Shown piece by piece: positions 10,671 to 21,485 of a DNA stretch of 64,000 nucleotides (positions are counted from its first letter, which is position 1; each line of letters opens with the position of its first letter). The stretch covers positions 21,336,001 to 21,400,000 of the forward strand of contig AP031358.1 in the NCBI GenBank assembly GCA_037833965.1, read 5' to 3'. The translations under genes were made by a program, and so were the position numbers. The notes under the pieces are model-generated. The model saw only the letters and a program-made list of their open reading frames with translations, made no database searches and was not told the origin of the DNA. The stretch is from Marchantia polymorpha subsp. ruderalis. Lineage: Eukaryota; Streptophyta; Marchantiopsida; Marchantiales; Marchantiaceae.

Positions 10671-11855
10671 ATGGCAGTCCAGGCATTAGCCACCGGGACG
10701 GCCCCGGCCTCTCTCTGCTCATCACAGGCGCAGGCACTCCCATCGGCGGCAGCGAGGGGCGAGTTCAGCAGCACCAGCAGCCTGAGAGTTCCGCGCAAGC
10801 TGCAGCATTCCCATCAGCGCCGGCGATGGCGCATCGTGGCAGCAGCGAGCGACGAGGGAATCGTCGACGAGGACGAGAAGGGCAAGGGAATCTTCAACTT
10901 CGTGACCGACAACGCGTCGAGCAGGGGCGCGATTCAGCTGCCGAACACGCCGGCGCAGGATGGCAATCTGGGCCAGATGATCACGGCCATCGAGAACAAG
11001 GGCCGCGACTACGGCGCTTACAAGCGAGCCGGGGACTACAGCTGGTGGGTCCGAACGCTGGGCGAGCCCCAAGCGCCGAAGGGCACGGTGCTTCTGCTGC
11101 ACGGAGCCCCCGCGCAGTCGTACAGCTACCGCGATGTCATGAAGCAGCTCGCCGCGCTGGGGTACCGCGTCTACGCCCCGGACTGGCTGGGCTACGGGTT
11201 CAGCGAGAAGCCCCAACCGGGGTACGAGTTCAAGTACACGGAGGAAGCTTACCACCGCGAGCTCGACAACCTCCTGGTGCGGCTCGAGATCGAAGCCCCG
11301 TTCTTCCTCCTCACGCAGGGCTTCATCGTCGGCTCGTACGGGCTAACGTGGGCGCTTAACAACCCCAGCCGGGTGTCAAAGCTGGCGGTGCTTAATACGC
11401 CGCTAACCCCCTCGGCGCCTCTGCCCAGTCTGTTCCAGCAGCTGCGAGTGCCTTTCCTCGGCGAGTTCACGTGCCAGAACGCCGTGCTGCCGGAGCGATT
11501 CGTCGAAGGGGGCAGCCCTTACGTGCTCGAGCTCGACGATGCCGATGTTTACAGGCTGCCATATCTCGACAGCAGCGATCCGGGCTTCTCGCTGCTCGAG
11601 TCCACGCGCAAAGCGCCCGTCAAGGACCTCACGGCGCGAATTGCTCGAGGATTCGCCTCCTCGAGCTGGCAAGTGCCGACCATCGTCGCCTGGGGCGAGT
11701 CCGACAAGTACCTGCCCAAGTCGGAAGCCGAGGAATTCGCCAAGAGCAATCCGGATGTGATCAAGACCGCCATGCTCAGTGGAGCCGGCCATCTGCCCCA
11801 GGAAGACTGGCCCGAGAAGGTCGTCGAAGCCATCGATGGGTTCTTCCGCGCCTGA
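10671..11855 (+). CDS. Plastid-targeted alpha/beta hydrolase-fold protein with non-canonical nucleophile elbow
   Basis: Intronless frame of 394 residues. Residues 1 to about 58 are rich in Ala, Ser and Arg, with few acids until RRRWRIVAAA, a typical chloroplast transit peptide. The fold starts near residue 120: strand and oxyanion turn VLLLHGAPAQS (140-150), DWLGYGFSEKP (171-181), nucleophile elbow LTQGFIVGSYG (214-224), acid-loop WGESDKYLP (341-349) and histidine loop GAGHLPQEDWP (371-381). In catalytic relatives (haloalkane dehalogenase and epoxide hydrolase type) the elbow is G-x-Nuc-x-G with Ser, Asp or Cys at Nuc; here it reads G-F-I-V-G, with Ile 219 at that position. From memory, the Arabidopsis At1g52510-type proteins share QGFLVGSYGLTWAL, so this looks like a family trait rather than damage. 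No substrate can be assigned; a non-enzymatic or unusual activity is possible. The ATG at 10671 supplies the transit peptide and there is no earlier in-frame candidate I prefer. Confidence 0.92.
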   Translation: MAVQALATGTAPASLCSSQAQALPSAAARGEFSSTSSLRVPRKLQHSHQRRRWRIVAAASDEGIVDEDEKGKGIFNFVTDNASSRGAIQLPNTPAQDGNLGQMITAIENKGRDYGAYKRAGDYSWWVRTLGEPQAPKGTVLLLHGAPAQSYSYRDVMKQLAALGYRVYAPDWLGYGFSEKPQPGYEFKYTEEAYHRELDNLLVRLEIEAPFFLLTQGFIVGSYGLTWALNNPSRVSKLAVLNTPLTPSAPLPSLFQQLRVPFLGEFTCQNAVLPERFVEGGSPYVLELDDADVYRLPYLDSSDPGFSLLESTRKAPVKDLTARIARGFASSSWQVPTIVAWGESDKYLPKSEAEEFAKSNPDVIKTAMLSGAGHLPQEDWPEKVVEAIDGFFRA

Positions 11856-13377
11856 ATTGGAGCTGCAGGCGAGTAAGAATTTTTGTAAGTATGTATTTTT
11901 TAGTAAATTCTGTAGCGATTCGCTCCCCCTGAGTTGTACCATTAGAATTCGTCGACCTCTTGCTCGATGGAGCCCAACTTTTGGTTCATCAATGCCTGCC
12001 TGGCCTTCGCTATGAACCGGCATCGTGCGTTGTGAGCTGAGGCCTTGCCCATTGCGTCCATTGGCCCTTCCATCCTCGTCTCGCAGCTGCAATCAGAGTT
12101 CAGAGCCGTGTCTGATTGTCTTAAGAACCTTCTTGTAGTGCTCTGGCTGCTCGTGAGCATTTGTGCAGTAATATTTTTGCAGGCAGTCTGAGATTGTAGA
12201 AATTTCTGAAAGCATTAACTTCATAAGCACCAGCAAGTCACTCAAGGATGTGGTCGACGTAGTTCCGATCAGATGAGGTGTGGTGTCCCTAGCCTTCGGG
12301 GTTCTCTGTTTGCCATTCTCTGCATCCTGTTGTGGTTTGGTGCTGAATTCGAAGAATTTGTGAAGGATGTGTCGAATTTGGTTCCTTCAAAATTGGCGGG
12401 AGTCTCACCAGCAGAGCCAGTTGTAGCTGTTTGTGATCCCTCGGATGTAGTCGCACCGATTGTATCATCAAAGGTTTAAGGTCAGGTTCAAGATTCTGGG
12501 AGAGAGTACGGTGAGGCGAGGGGTCATCTTTACCAAAATTCAGCAGGTGTGGCACTGACAGAATCTCAAATGCAGGTGAATCTCCTGGTCTTATTTTTAC
12601 AGTTTGACTTACCCACTAACACACACAACTCAGACACAAGTTCCTCGAACACAAGTACATGTTCGAGAAACTTATGACTGAATTGTATGTGCACAATCCG
12701 CAGGTTTCTCCACAGATGTCATATTCATGCTTTTTGATCTGGAAGTCAAGTACAGGAGGTTCTCACTCCAGTCATTACCACTATCTGAACCGGTTGACAT
12801 TCCTGATTCCTAGCAAACCAAAATTTTTCTAGTTCAGCGAGTTAGAAAACATTCATGTTTATGGTTCATGCATTCCACAGCCAGCAGCACAGTGGATCCC
12901 GATGCCAAAACAGGGAATCTAGCTCCCGGCGTGCTTCACTAGTTAGCCTATCCATCCAACTGCTTGTGGTACTCTTCGTGCATTCACTCTACTGACTTTT
13001 GCTCGGAAAAACCAAAATGAAGATTGCGTGCCCTTTGCATTGGAAAGGGGTTTAGACTACAGGATGTCATGTCGGGAGCCGAGTCTATCTCTCGATACCA
13101 TTTGCTTCGAATTTAAGTGCAGGGAACCGAGTATTCCTCAGGGCCGTCTCTGTTTTGTTCTCCAGCTTCGAAGGCCACACCCGCTTGGAATAGCCTCCTT
13201 GAAATTCCCGCCTCTTGGTCATCTGTGCGATGATAACACTGCTCACATTGCTTAGAATATAATTCAATCTCTTTTTTCCAAGTTTGACCATCCCTTTCTT
13301 CTGGAAGCACAAAGAGCCTGTTCGAGACATACTGGGTAGTAGATTTAATTTGAACACGATGGTGGGGCTCGAGTATG

Positions 13378-13423
13378 TATATATATATATATATATATAT
13401 ATTATTTACTTATTTATTTATTT
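13378..13423. repeat. (TA)n microsatellite followed by (TTTA)n
   Basis: About twelve TA units run to 13402, followed by several TTTA/ATTT units. Ordinary simple repeat. Confidence 0.9.
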
Positions 13424-14776
13424 GCTGCCCTTGTAACTACCAAAACAGTATAAGAGTTCTCTAATAAGGCTTGTCATCAGGCGAGCACCGAACGGAAGTC
13501 TTGACTAAATTCTTTTAAAGTCATCGTTACTACTTTGGGCACCCAACGCCGACTCGATATTTGCCATCATAAGATGCTGCGCTGTCCGCGCGCACCCACT
13601 AGTCGAATGGCTGTCCTTCCATTGTGTGCACTGCAGGTGAAGCCTTCGAAAGACGTGTGAACACTCTTCTTCGGATAAGTTCTGTTGGATCTTATTCACA
13701 CTCCTCAGGAATGCATATGTCACTGGTCGTCTTCAACGAAAGTAAACACGAGCACGGAATGCACAGTAACAACAGCATAGATATACAGTCTCAATCTCAC
13801 GAACAGAGTGAGATAATCAAATAGGGAAGCATCGTGTAGAGGAGAAGAAAGAAAATGAAAGGTATCAGATTTGCAAACTGGTGTGGAAATGTGTCAAACA
13901 TTTCACGGTGGAGAATGTTCTATAGCGGGTTTGGGTCCAATGAGAGATGTCAGAAAATACGTGACAGACATTCACTCATTCACAGAGTGGTGTTGTATGT
14001 AGAAGGTTTGAAGGAGGGTTAAAGGTAACGTGGACTCTTTCCCCCAAGTAATTGTAACAGCACAACCAGACAAACCGTTATCTTCATACAATTCGCAGTT
14101 GAGAGGCTAAGTGGAACTTGAGTTGTCACACTATCCCACTTGCCACCCTGTCATCCCTTATATGATGAAGGGTCTCCCAAAGCTGAGATCCGACTGGATG
14201 TTACGTGAAGATGATTCTAGCTTCTTCCATGCTCTTTCTTGTCGTTTTTCACTTACTTCTCTTCTCTGATTGTGTGTGTGGCTTTTTGTCTGTCTAGGTA
14301 GCTGTCTGATCATGACAGGTGACCAAAAAAATTTAAAATCTCGTCCTTGTATTGAGTGCCCATGGTTTAAGTACTTATGAAGTGGAAAGAGTGGAAGAAT
14401 ATGTTTATGATCGATATGAAGGGTGGATCAATACAGGTTGCCCAAATTCGGTGGTGGGTTTCGGAGGAAGATATGTGACATTTTTCCAAATTGCAAACGA
14501 TCAAGAATTTTTGAAACCACTAACCAATTTGTATTATCATTGTCAATAACACTATGATTCAAAAAAAGGAACCTGATTTTCGACGATGAATTTTGCAATA
14601 TATACAACTGGATTATTTATTTGCATCTATAACACAAGCATATATAAAGCGTGGTAGTCATTTATTTCAGTACATATGGCTGTGAGATATAATCACATAT
14701 GGAGGCACTTGAACCTAGTAAAATGGGTGCAATGATATATTCATATATAAGAATATACATGCTCTACGTAATGAGT

Positions 14777-14810
14777 AACGCTCACCATAGATCCACGCAT
14801 GGTGAGCGTT
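14777..14810. repeat. Perfect inverted repeat, 12-base arms, 10-base loop
   Basis: AACGCTCACCAT (14777-14788) and its exact reverse complement (14799-14810). Confidence 0.8.
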
Positions 14811-17609
14811 CCGTCTTAGATAGCGCATAGTCCCCTAAATACATCATCCACAGTCAACTCAGAACTTGCTATAATTGCAAGCATGTTTATTGACAATTTC
14901 TTAATAAATGGATCTCCGTTTTTTATTTTTATATCATTTCTAGTTCTACCCAAAAGACTAAATTCTAGTGATATTTCAAGAAGACCATTTCCTTATTAAA
15001 TAAATTCAAATAGCACATGTTCGATGCTATTATAGCTAAACTCCACCATGAAACATCGATTGGTCCAATCACAGTGCTCCACTATACAATTATCAAATCA
15101 CTGTGTCCATCGAATACGTTAATTTAATGAATTCTAAAAATATTGATAGTATTTTCACACGTAATATATCCCATCTATTTCTAAATCAACATTGATATAT
15201 TGTGATAGATGGATTTAATTCGACCCTCACAATTAGCGTTCAAACTCAATCACTGACCACGATCTCACCAGCGTAATTCCTAAACTACTGATTCTAACAG
15301 TTGTAGAAGCTCCCTTGCCATAGACTGTGCACATGTTGACAGGGTCGACTGTACGTAGACTTCTCTGGATCGTATAGACTATGAGCACGTCCAAGTCTTC
15401 AAATGGTGCTAGCAACGAAGAGATTGTTGCTTCTATATTCTCCACCCATCCTCTAGCCTCATCAATGACAATGGATCCAAATCCTCGAAAGGTGTCCGCC
15501 GATTTGGCACACACCTCCAAAAGTTCCAGCTCCTTCTCACTCAAAGAGTTGGATGGCTCCCCGATCACACACTTTCATTCAAGCACCAAGATGCTTGATA
15601 CTTGGTGCTTAGCTCTGAGGCCTAGAAGCAGCTCACATTCATCCCAGACACAGGAATACGTAAGCGATCGAATTTCAAGCACCAGAGTTTCTGCTACGTA
15701 GTTATAGCTCGACCTTGAGGAGTACTTGACGAGACTCTACGAGACGCCAGAGGCTCTTTTTCAAGCACCGATGTCATTTTTGTCATTGTGCTTGGTACAG
15801 ACAGCTATGGGATGAAGTCCGTGACATTGGTTCCGAAGTGTCGAGGTACGGTCGAGGCTCTTGATGGATTTACTGGAATATAAAATGGAGCAAGTGTTGC
15901 ACTCTGAGCAACAGAGACGATACGAGATCTCACAACGAGAGCGTAATGAATTCTGTCGATCCAAGACGAGCTACCGCAGCATTTAAGCACGAAAGCGAAT
16001 GAGGGAATTCAAAGCTTGTGAGTGAGTATCCAGGCACCCAAAAAGCTCGAGATGTATTAAAAGAGAATTAATATCTCGAGGGTTCAGGTATACAGGGAAG
16101 GGATCCGAACAGTGATCTGGTAATTAGGATCGAGAGCTTAAACGGGAGCGTGGCGGTAATCTGAATCACATTGATATGGAGGTCGAGGCGGCAAGAAGAG
16201 CGGGAGAGAGTGATGGGTGCCGCATTCGGGCGTTCCATTCGAGCAGAAACTGTGAGAGCAGCTGCTCTGAAGTGCGCGAGACGAGAAGCCCGTCAACCAG
16301 ATAATCACAGGAAATGCGCTCGCACTGTAGAGCTGTAAACTGGATGAATTGTACCGGATTCCGAGGAGGACGAGGACGAGCGGGAGTAGGAGGAATGTCT
16401 GTACTGTCGTCTCCCAAGCCTGAGCTCCAGCAGTACTCACTCGCTCTCTACCCTGCGAATGTCCCAATCGGTATGATTCCAGTCTTAGAGCAGCTCCAAT
16501 CTCTAGCTTCGAGCTCGCACACGTCGAAGCTGTTGATAGTTGGAGCTGATGTTGTACAAGAGTAGTCGGAACGCTTTTCACAAGGCTGTACTTTCGACAG
16601 CCGGCGCACCATGTCCTCCTCAATTGCCCACTTGCCGGGACGGTGTTGTTGTAGTCGTGTAAGATGCTGGCCATGGAATGTGGTTGTGGTTGTAGTTGCA
16701 ATCAACATGAATTTCTCAATTTCATGGGGCATTTAAGGGGAAGCGAGAGAAGGTCAGCGTTTCTCCTTATCCTCGACGAAGTGGAGAAGACTTGCGGGTG
16801 CTCGACCTCATATTTCGGCAGTTTCCACGGGGGTTGATGCTCAGGGAGGGAGGGGGATGCTCGACATCATTGCAAACATTTCCAGCTTCGACACTTTAAC
16901 GCTCAGCATTCATAATGCAAGAAGTTTCCCTGTGGAGGATATGTGTGATAGGTGCTGCAGCCTTGCGCTTTAAGTTGACCCCCTCTCCTCGTCCTCCTCG
17001 TCCTCGAGTGAGGTCTTTGTGCAATGAAAGTGATATAAGCTCGCGCACTTTTTGATGCATCGAAAGTGTGAGCGAGGGTGATGTACCGGTTGGAGAATTG
17101 GGACGAATGAGGAAGAACCATTGTAGCGAAATGCATCCACATTCGACATTCATTGTAGATGCATGACACCTTCCCCCAATCATATTACTCGCTCACTTCA
17201 AAGCTCCAAGACGAAGATGAGCTGAGCCTCTACAGAAAGCGTGACATGATCTGTACATCAGCTCTGTGAGCATGCAAATGCACCAGCCCATGTTCCTGTG
17301 TCACGATACGTTCACTGTTATACACTTGAATAATTCACGAGCATTAAATTCATTCGACCAGTTTTGGATCCCATGGGAGGTGACGTGAGATGTGTTTCCT
17401 CGACGAGTCAAGCATTCGAGGAGTTAAGCATTTTAGAGCGCTTAATCATTCGAATTAAACGAGGAAAACTGTAGACCCGAGACTTAAACGTCCGCCTTCC
17501 ACGATCCTTTCTATGATGACAAGAACTTATTCGAGAGAATTATTAAAGTTCAATGGCCTCGGTGCAGGACCTTACCGCCTGGGAGGCAAGCGAGTGCTTA
17601 AGTAATCAA

Positions 17610-17700
17610 CGGGTCGAAAGGGGATCGAACCCGTGTTGCATAGACAACAGATGCTCAGCCTGCCAGATTTCATGAATCGTGGTGACACAGTCCCGAGCCA
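17610..17700 (-). other. tRNA-like or SINE-like remnant with a pol III B-box
   Basis: On the minus strand CGGGTTCGATCCCC (from 17633 to 17620) matches the B-box/T-psi-C loop consensus and is preceded by a short stem with loop and by TGGCAGGCTGAG, a weak A-box. The acceptor stem does not close and the A-to-B spacing is short, so this is not a functional tRNA. It could be a decayed tRNA or tRNA-derived SINE, or chance. Confidence 0.22.
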
Positions 17701-20700
17701 CCTATCTCTGAGATTCTCGAATCGCCAGGTTTGAAGACTGCAGATAGATATAAAGCAAAAAGTAGCCAGCAACCAAACCGTCCAATAATTAGTTGATCTG
17801 AATAAATCGTACAATTCTACAACATTCAGTCTCATGGCAAACTTGAATGGCGAGATGCCGAAACACCAACCGCGGCTGCAGATGATGCCGAGCCGATCAG
17901 TGCACTGGAATTCGCGCTACGCTGCCCCCTGTGGATGCCAAATCTCGGTGCATTCCTGGAAGACGATTGGTGCTGCAGATGGAATGCCTCGAGCTGAGCT
18001 CTCACGAGAAGCAAGCAAGCCCCTGAGTCATGTCGACTGTGGAGATACGTAGCGATATGCGTTACAGCGACCTGCGAGCTCACTTAATACTTTGCCCACC
18101 TTCCGATCCATCATTCATGCGGTTAGCTGGGCCGGCTAAGCGTCATGTGATTAGCACACTCTGGAGAGCCCGAGGCGCTGCTGTCATTGCCTCACGCCCT
18201 TCCTCAAGGCTTCGGTCGGACCGAGAGACATGACCAATCGATCTCGCGGATCGACCTGTCCCGATTCCTGTCATTTATCATGCTGCAATCTTCAGCTGTT
18301 CTTGAAGAGAATCTCGCCCCGTGCGTTCTTGGAGCATGTTCTTGCAGCCCGGACCAGTTAGAGCGCGACTGAAACTTGCGAGGCCTGCATTCTTTCTATA
18401 ACTGAACACTCTCTCCCAGTCGACCTCGTCACTGTAATGGCACACCAGTTTGGTGCTCTCCATTCCAGCCATTCTCGTGATAAAATCTTTAATTCGTATT
18501 TGCAGCATATTGTTTTGGTCGGAAACCTGCTCCGTTCCAGCCCCCACGTTTCCATAAAAAATTAGCATCATGTATCACGTCGACGTACCCAGAATTAAAT
18601 GTGCCCAAAACTTGGCGAGAGACATCGCTTTTAAAATTACAGTAGACAATGTGATATTGCCTCAGTGCATTCGAAGATTGGATGATGGGATCGAGAGACC
18701 TTTCAAATTTGGAAAAGTGAGAGCCGCATAAGAAGAACGAGAAAAAGGTGCTGGAGTTTCTCGTCTGGACTTCGAAATGTGCACAGATAGAGTTTGGGAA
18801 CTGCCAGCTCGCAACAACAAACATGCCATGGCAGAGGGGAACTGTAAGCACCCGCGAGGTAGGCCCCACTCTGCATACAGTGAGCATTACAAGAACTTGG
18901 GCCTGCGACCGGACTCGGGACTCGTGTCGCATCGCTGGGGCTACTGACTCTACCCCTGAGGGGGTACGTACATGTAGTGTTCCCAAATCTGGGCTAGGGG
19001 CTAATTCCCGGGCTTGAATTGGTCGTTTCGGGCTTCTTCCCCCAGCCCCCTCGCCCGCGGGGGGAATTCTGCGAGCATAAGCCCATTGATGGGCTTGCAG
19101 GCGCGCATTGATTTATGCGCGTTGCCAACGAACGGGCGAGGGGCTTCCATAGGCGACGAGCACCGTGGGGATATAGCCACAGCATTCCTTCGCAGGCCCG
19201 CGAGAGCATTAGTGCGGTGGTAATGAGTCACATGGCATATCACCCCCGCAGCCCCCAAGGGGGGGCTCTCGACACGCGAGGGGCATCTGCCACGGCAGCC
19301 GTGTGAACGTTTCGGCCGCGGAATATTCCCCCACCCCCCATCGCTCCCCTCTTTCGGCCCGGCCCGTCCCGTCCGGTACTGCTGCAGGTGGTGGTTGCTC
19401 TGGTCAAGGCGGTGTCTCCTCCCCCCACTCCACAGTGATTTCGCCATCTCGCTCGCCACGAGGCTATGGATGAACAACTCAACGGACATTCTCTGCTCCC
19501 CTGCTTCTGCTGCCACACCCTCACGACGTAGGTCACCTGGCCCCACAGTGACACCGACGTCGAGGCACACCTCCCACATCGCATTGAGTTCAATCGATCG
19601 ATACATCCATTCACACGATTCTTCCAATCATCTCATCGAGCTTAAGCTCGTGATTTTCCCTCCCAAGCAGTAGAGCAAAGAGTGGCACGAAGTGGCTCAG
19701 TGGATGATGTTGTTTGTTCGCAACTCGGTGACTAATTTGTCGGCCTCAATTCGCCACAGAATCGAAAGTGAGGTTGAATTTTGCTGGTGAGGAGGTGATG
19801 AGACGAGCTTATTGGTTCATCAAGCAGATCGAGTTGCGTGCAGTTGACACGAGAAGAGAATGGAGTGAGGAATGGGTGGGTTTGTAGGTAGGTCCTACCG
19901 GCCCGGAAGAGCGACAACACAGACGGGGCTTGCAATTTGTGCAGCTCATGAAGGGGGGAGTGGAAGGTCCAACGACTCGACAGCAATGGGCACATCATGA
20001 TCTCGAGAGAGAGAGAGAGATATCGTGAGCTCTCACACGCTACGACGCCACGACCACCTGTGCGCGATCTAGCTCTCGGCTCCGCAGCCCGGGGCTTGTT
20101 TCTAGCAAGCAGCACCACACGAAATCCGCACTGATTGCCACAGCGCGCATAAAGCGAAACGCGCGCACGATTGTCAACACGCCAGAGAAGGCCAGGAGAC
20201 GAGTGCTCCCAAATTTGTAGGCGCTCGACAAAAAAGCTGTATCAAGGCAGAAATCTGTTGCGCCAGGAATATGCTCCGAGTGGTGATATGGACAAGTAGG
20301 CGACAATCTGGGATTCCACCCACTTTAGAAAGCAGCCAGCCACTCACGGTCCGTGACGACGCGTGCCTCGCCACCGTCCCCATCGTGGAGAAACGGACTC
20401 CGTGACCATCATAATGAGCTACCAAGACCAGACATACCTCCTCTCACTGTCCAAAGAGAACGAGAGAAGCCGACCATCGACAATCTGACCAAGGCCCATG
20501 CTTCACATTCGCAGCTCGTGCGCTGGAGATGGGACGAAGAGTTACTGCTCCTTCGTACTACATGCCAGCGATGGAGCTGGAGCTGGAGCTGGATCTACGT
20601 CACATACAAACTCGAGACCACAAGCAGGAGAGTGTACAGACAGACGACAGAGCGTTCGAGAACCGAATGTGTAAGGTCAATAGCAAAATTCGCATTAGCC

Positions 20701-21431
20701 AAGAGAGTGAACTTGTGAGAAGGGCGATACAACTTGGGAGCAGCAAGCAGACAAACGCTAGCAACTCCATGGGTGGCAGAGAGTGCGGTGCTGCAGCGTG
20801 GGCAGGGCAGGGCATGGCATGGCGGGTGATGGAAAGCAGAGCCAAGAGCAAATGAAACAAACATGGGCAGGCACACAAACTAGACTCACGGTGCCACAAC
20901 AACAAGCTTATAACAAAACGACTGATCGGCCCGGTTCAGGAGATGAACGGGAAACCAATGTATTTTGCGATCACATCTCTTATTTGAAAATGTAGAAAAA
21001 TAATCAGCTCTGAAAATCACTAGGTTTTATAACGGGTGATAAGCTCTACACTCTGGATGGACTATGATACAGTGCTTGACCTGAGTTTTTCGAGCGCAAC
21101 TCAAAAGAACTTTCGTGCCTGACAATTTGAATCACCCGTAGCCCACTGGGCTGCCATGGGAGTCAAGAACCCTTGTGGCATACCTAGGAGGAGCTACCAT
21201 CACAGAAGGGTCGTTGACGGTCAGTCCCACAACCGCTCATCGGGTACACTCAGTCTTAAGCATTCCAGTGAACAACTACCTCTCCAGCTCAGAGGGGGCT
21301 GGCCGAGAAACAAGAAGGGCAAAAGGGCATGAGGACTATGCATACAGATTATCAGAGCGGAAGCCGGCACCTAGTGGGAGTTGTAACCATTACAAGAGAA
21401 GTCTGAATGTATAGAGGGGCTAAAAAAGCAT

Positions 21432-21468
21432 GGGGGTTGGGGTTGGGGTTGGGGTTGGGGCTGGGGCT
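21432..21468. repeat. GGGGTT/GGGGCT tandem tract in the kinase 3' flank
   Basis: Plus strand reads GGGGGTTGGGGTTGGGG and continues with further GGGGTT then GGGGCT units, ending 17 bases past the kinase stop codon. On the kinase mRNA strand it is C-rich (AACCCC repeats). It resembles a ciliate-type telomere unit but is far too short and too well placed in a gene to be a telomere. Confidence 0.8.
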
Positions 21469-21485
21469 ATAGGCGCAGGGGGTTC

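Larger units (their letters stand above)
11856..21485. other. Long gap between the hydrolase and the AGC kinase, no supported gene
   Basis: I looked for coding signal on both strands and found none I can name. Frames with a genuine ATG include 12273-12479 (+, 68 codons) and 16732-16448 (-, 94 codons); neither shows a domain. The frame at 15568-15233 (-) has protein-like composition (LSEKELELLEVCAKSADT) but lacks an ATG at its start. Region 19.0-19.7 kb is GC-rich with a 208-codon opposite-strand frame that opens on TTG and reads as unconstrained. Simple repeats occur at 13378-13423, a short inverted repeat at 14777-14810 and a pol III B-box-like motif at 17620-17633. The last few hundred bases before 21486 are probably the kinase 3' UTR. 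Confidence 0.5.

Noticed and set aside
15233..15568. 111-codon minus-strand frame with protein-like composition
   Set aside because: No ATG near its start, a stop directly upstream, and no splice partner or family match; kept only as a remark in the gap description.
16138..16701. 187-codon minus-strand frame
   Set aside because: First codon is TTG, composition is Ser/Leu-rich without constraint, and an alternative true-ATG frame overlaps it; neither can be supported.
19001..19627. 208-codon minus-strand frame in a GC-rich stretch
   Set aside because: It opens on TTG, has no recognisable motif, and GC-rich DNA yields long stop-free frames by chance.
21432..21468. Interstitial telomere
   Set aside because: Units are GGGGTT and GGGGCT, not plant TTTAGGG, and only about six copies.
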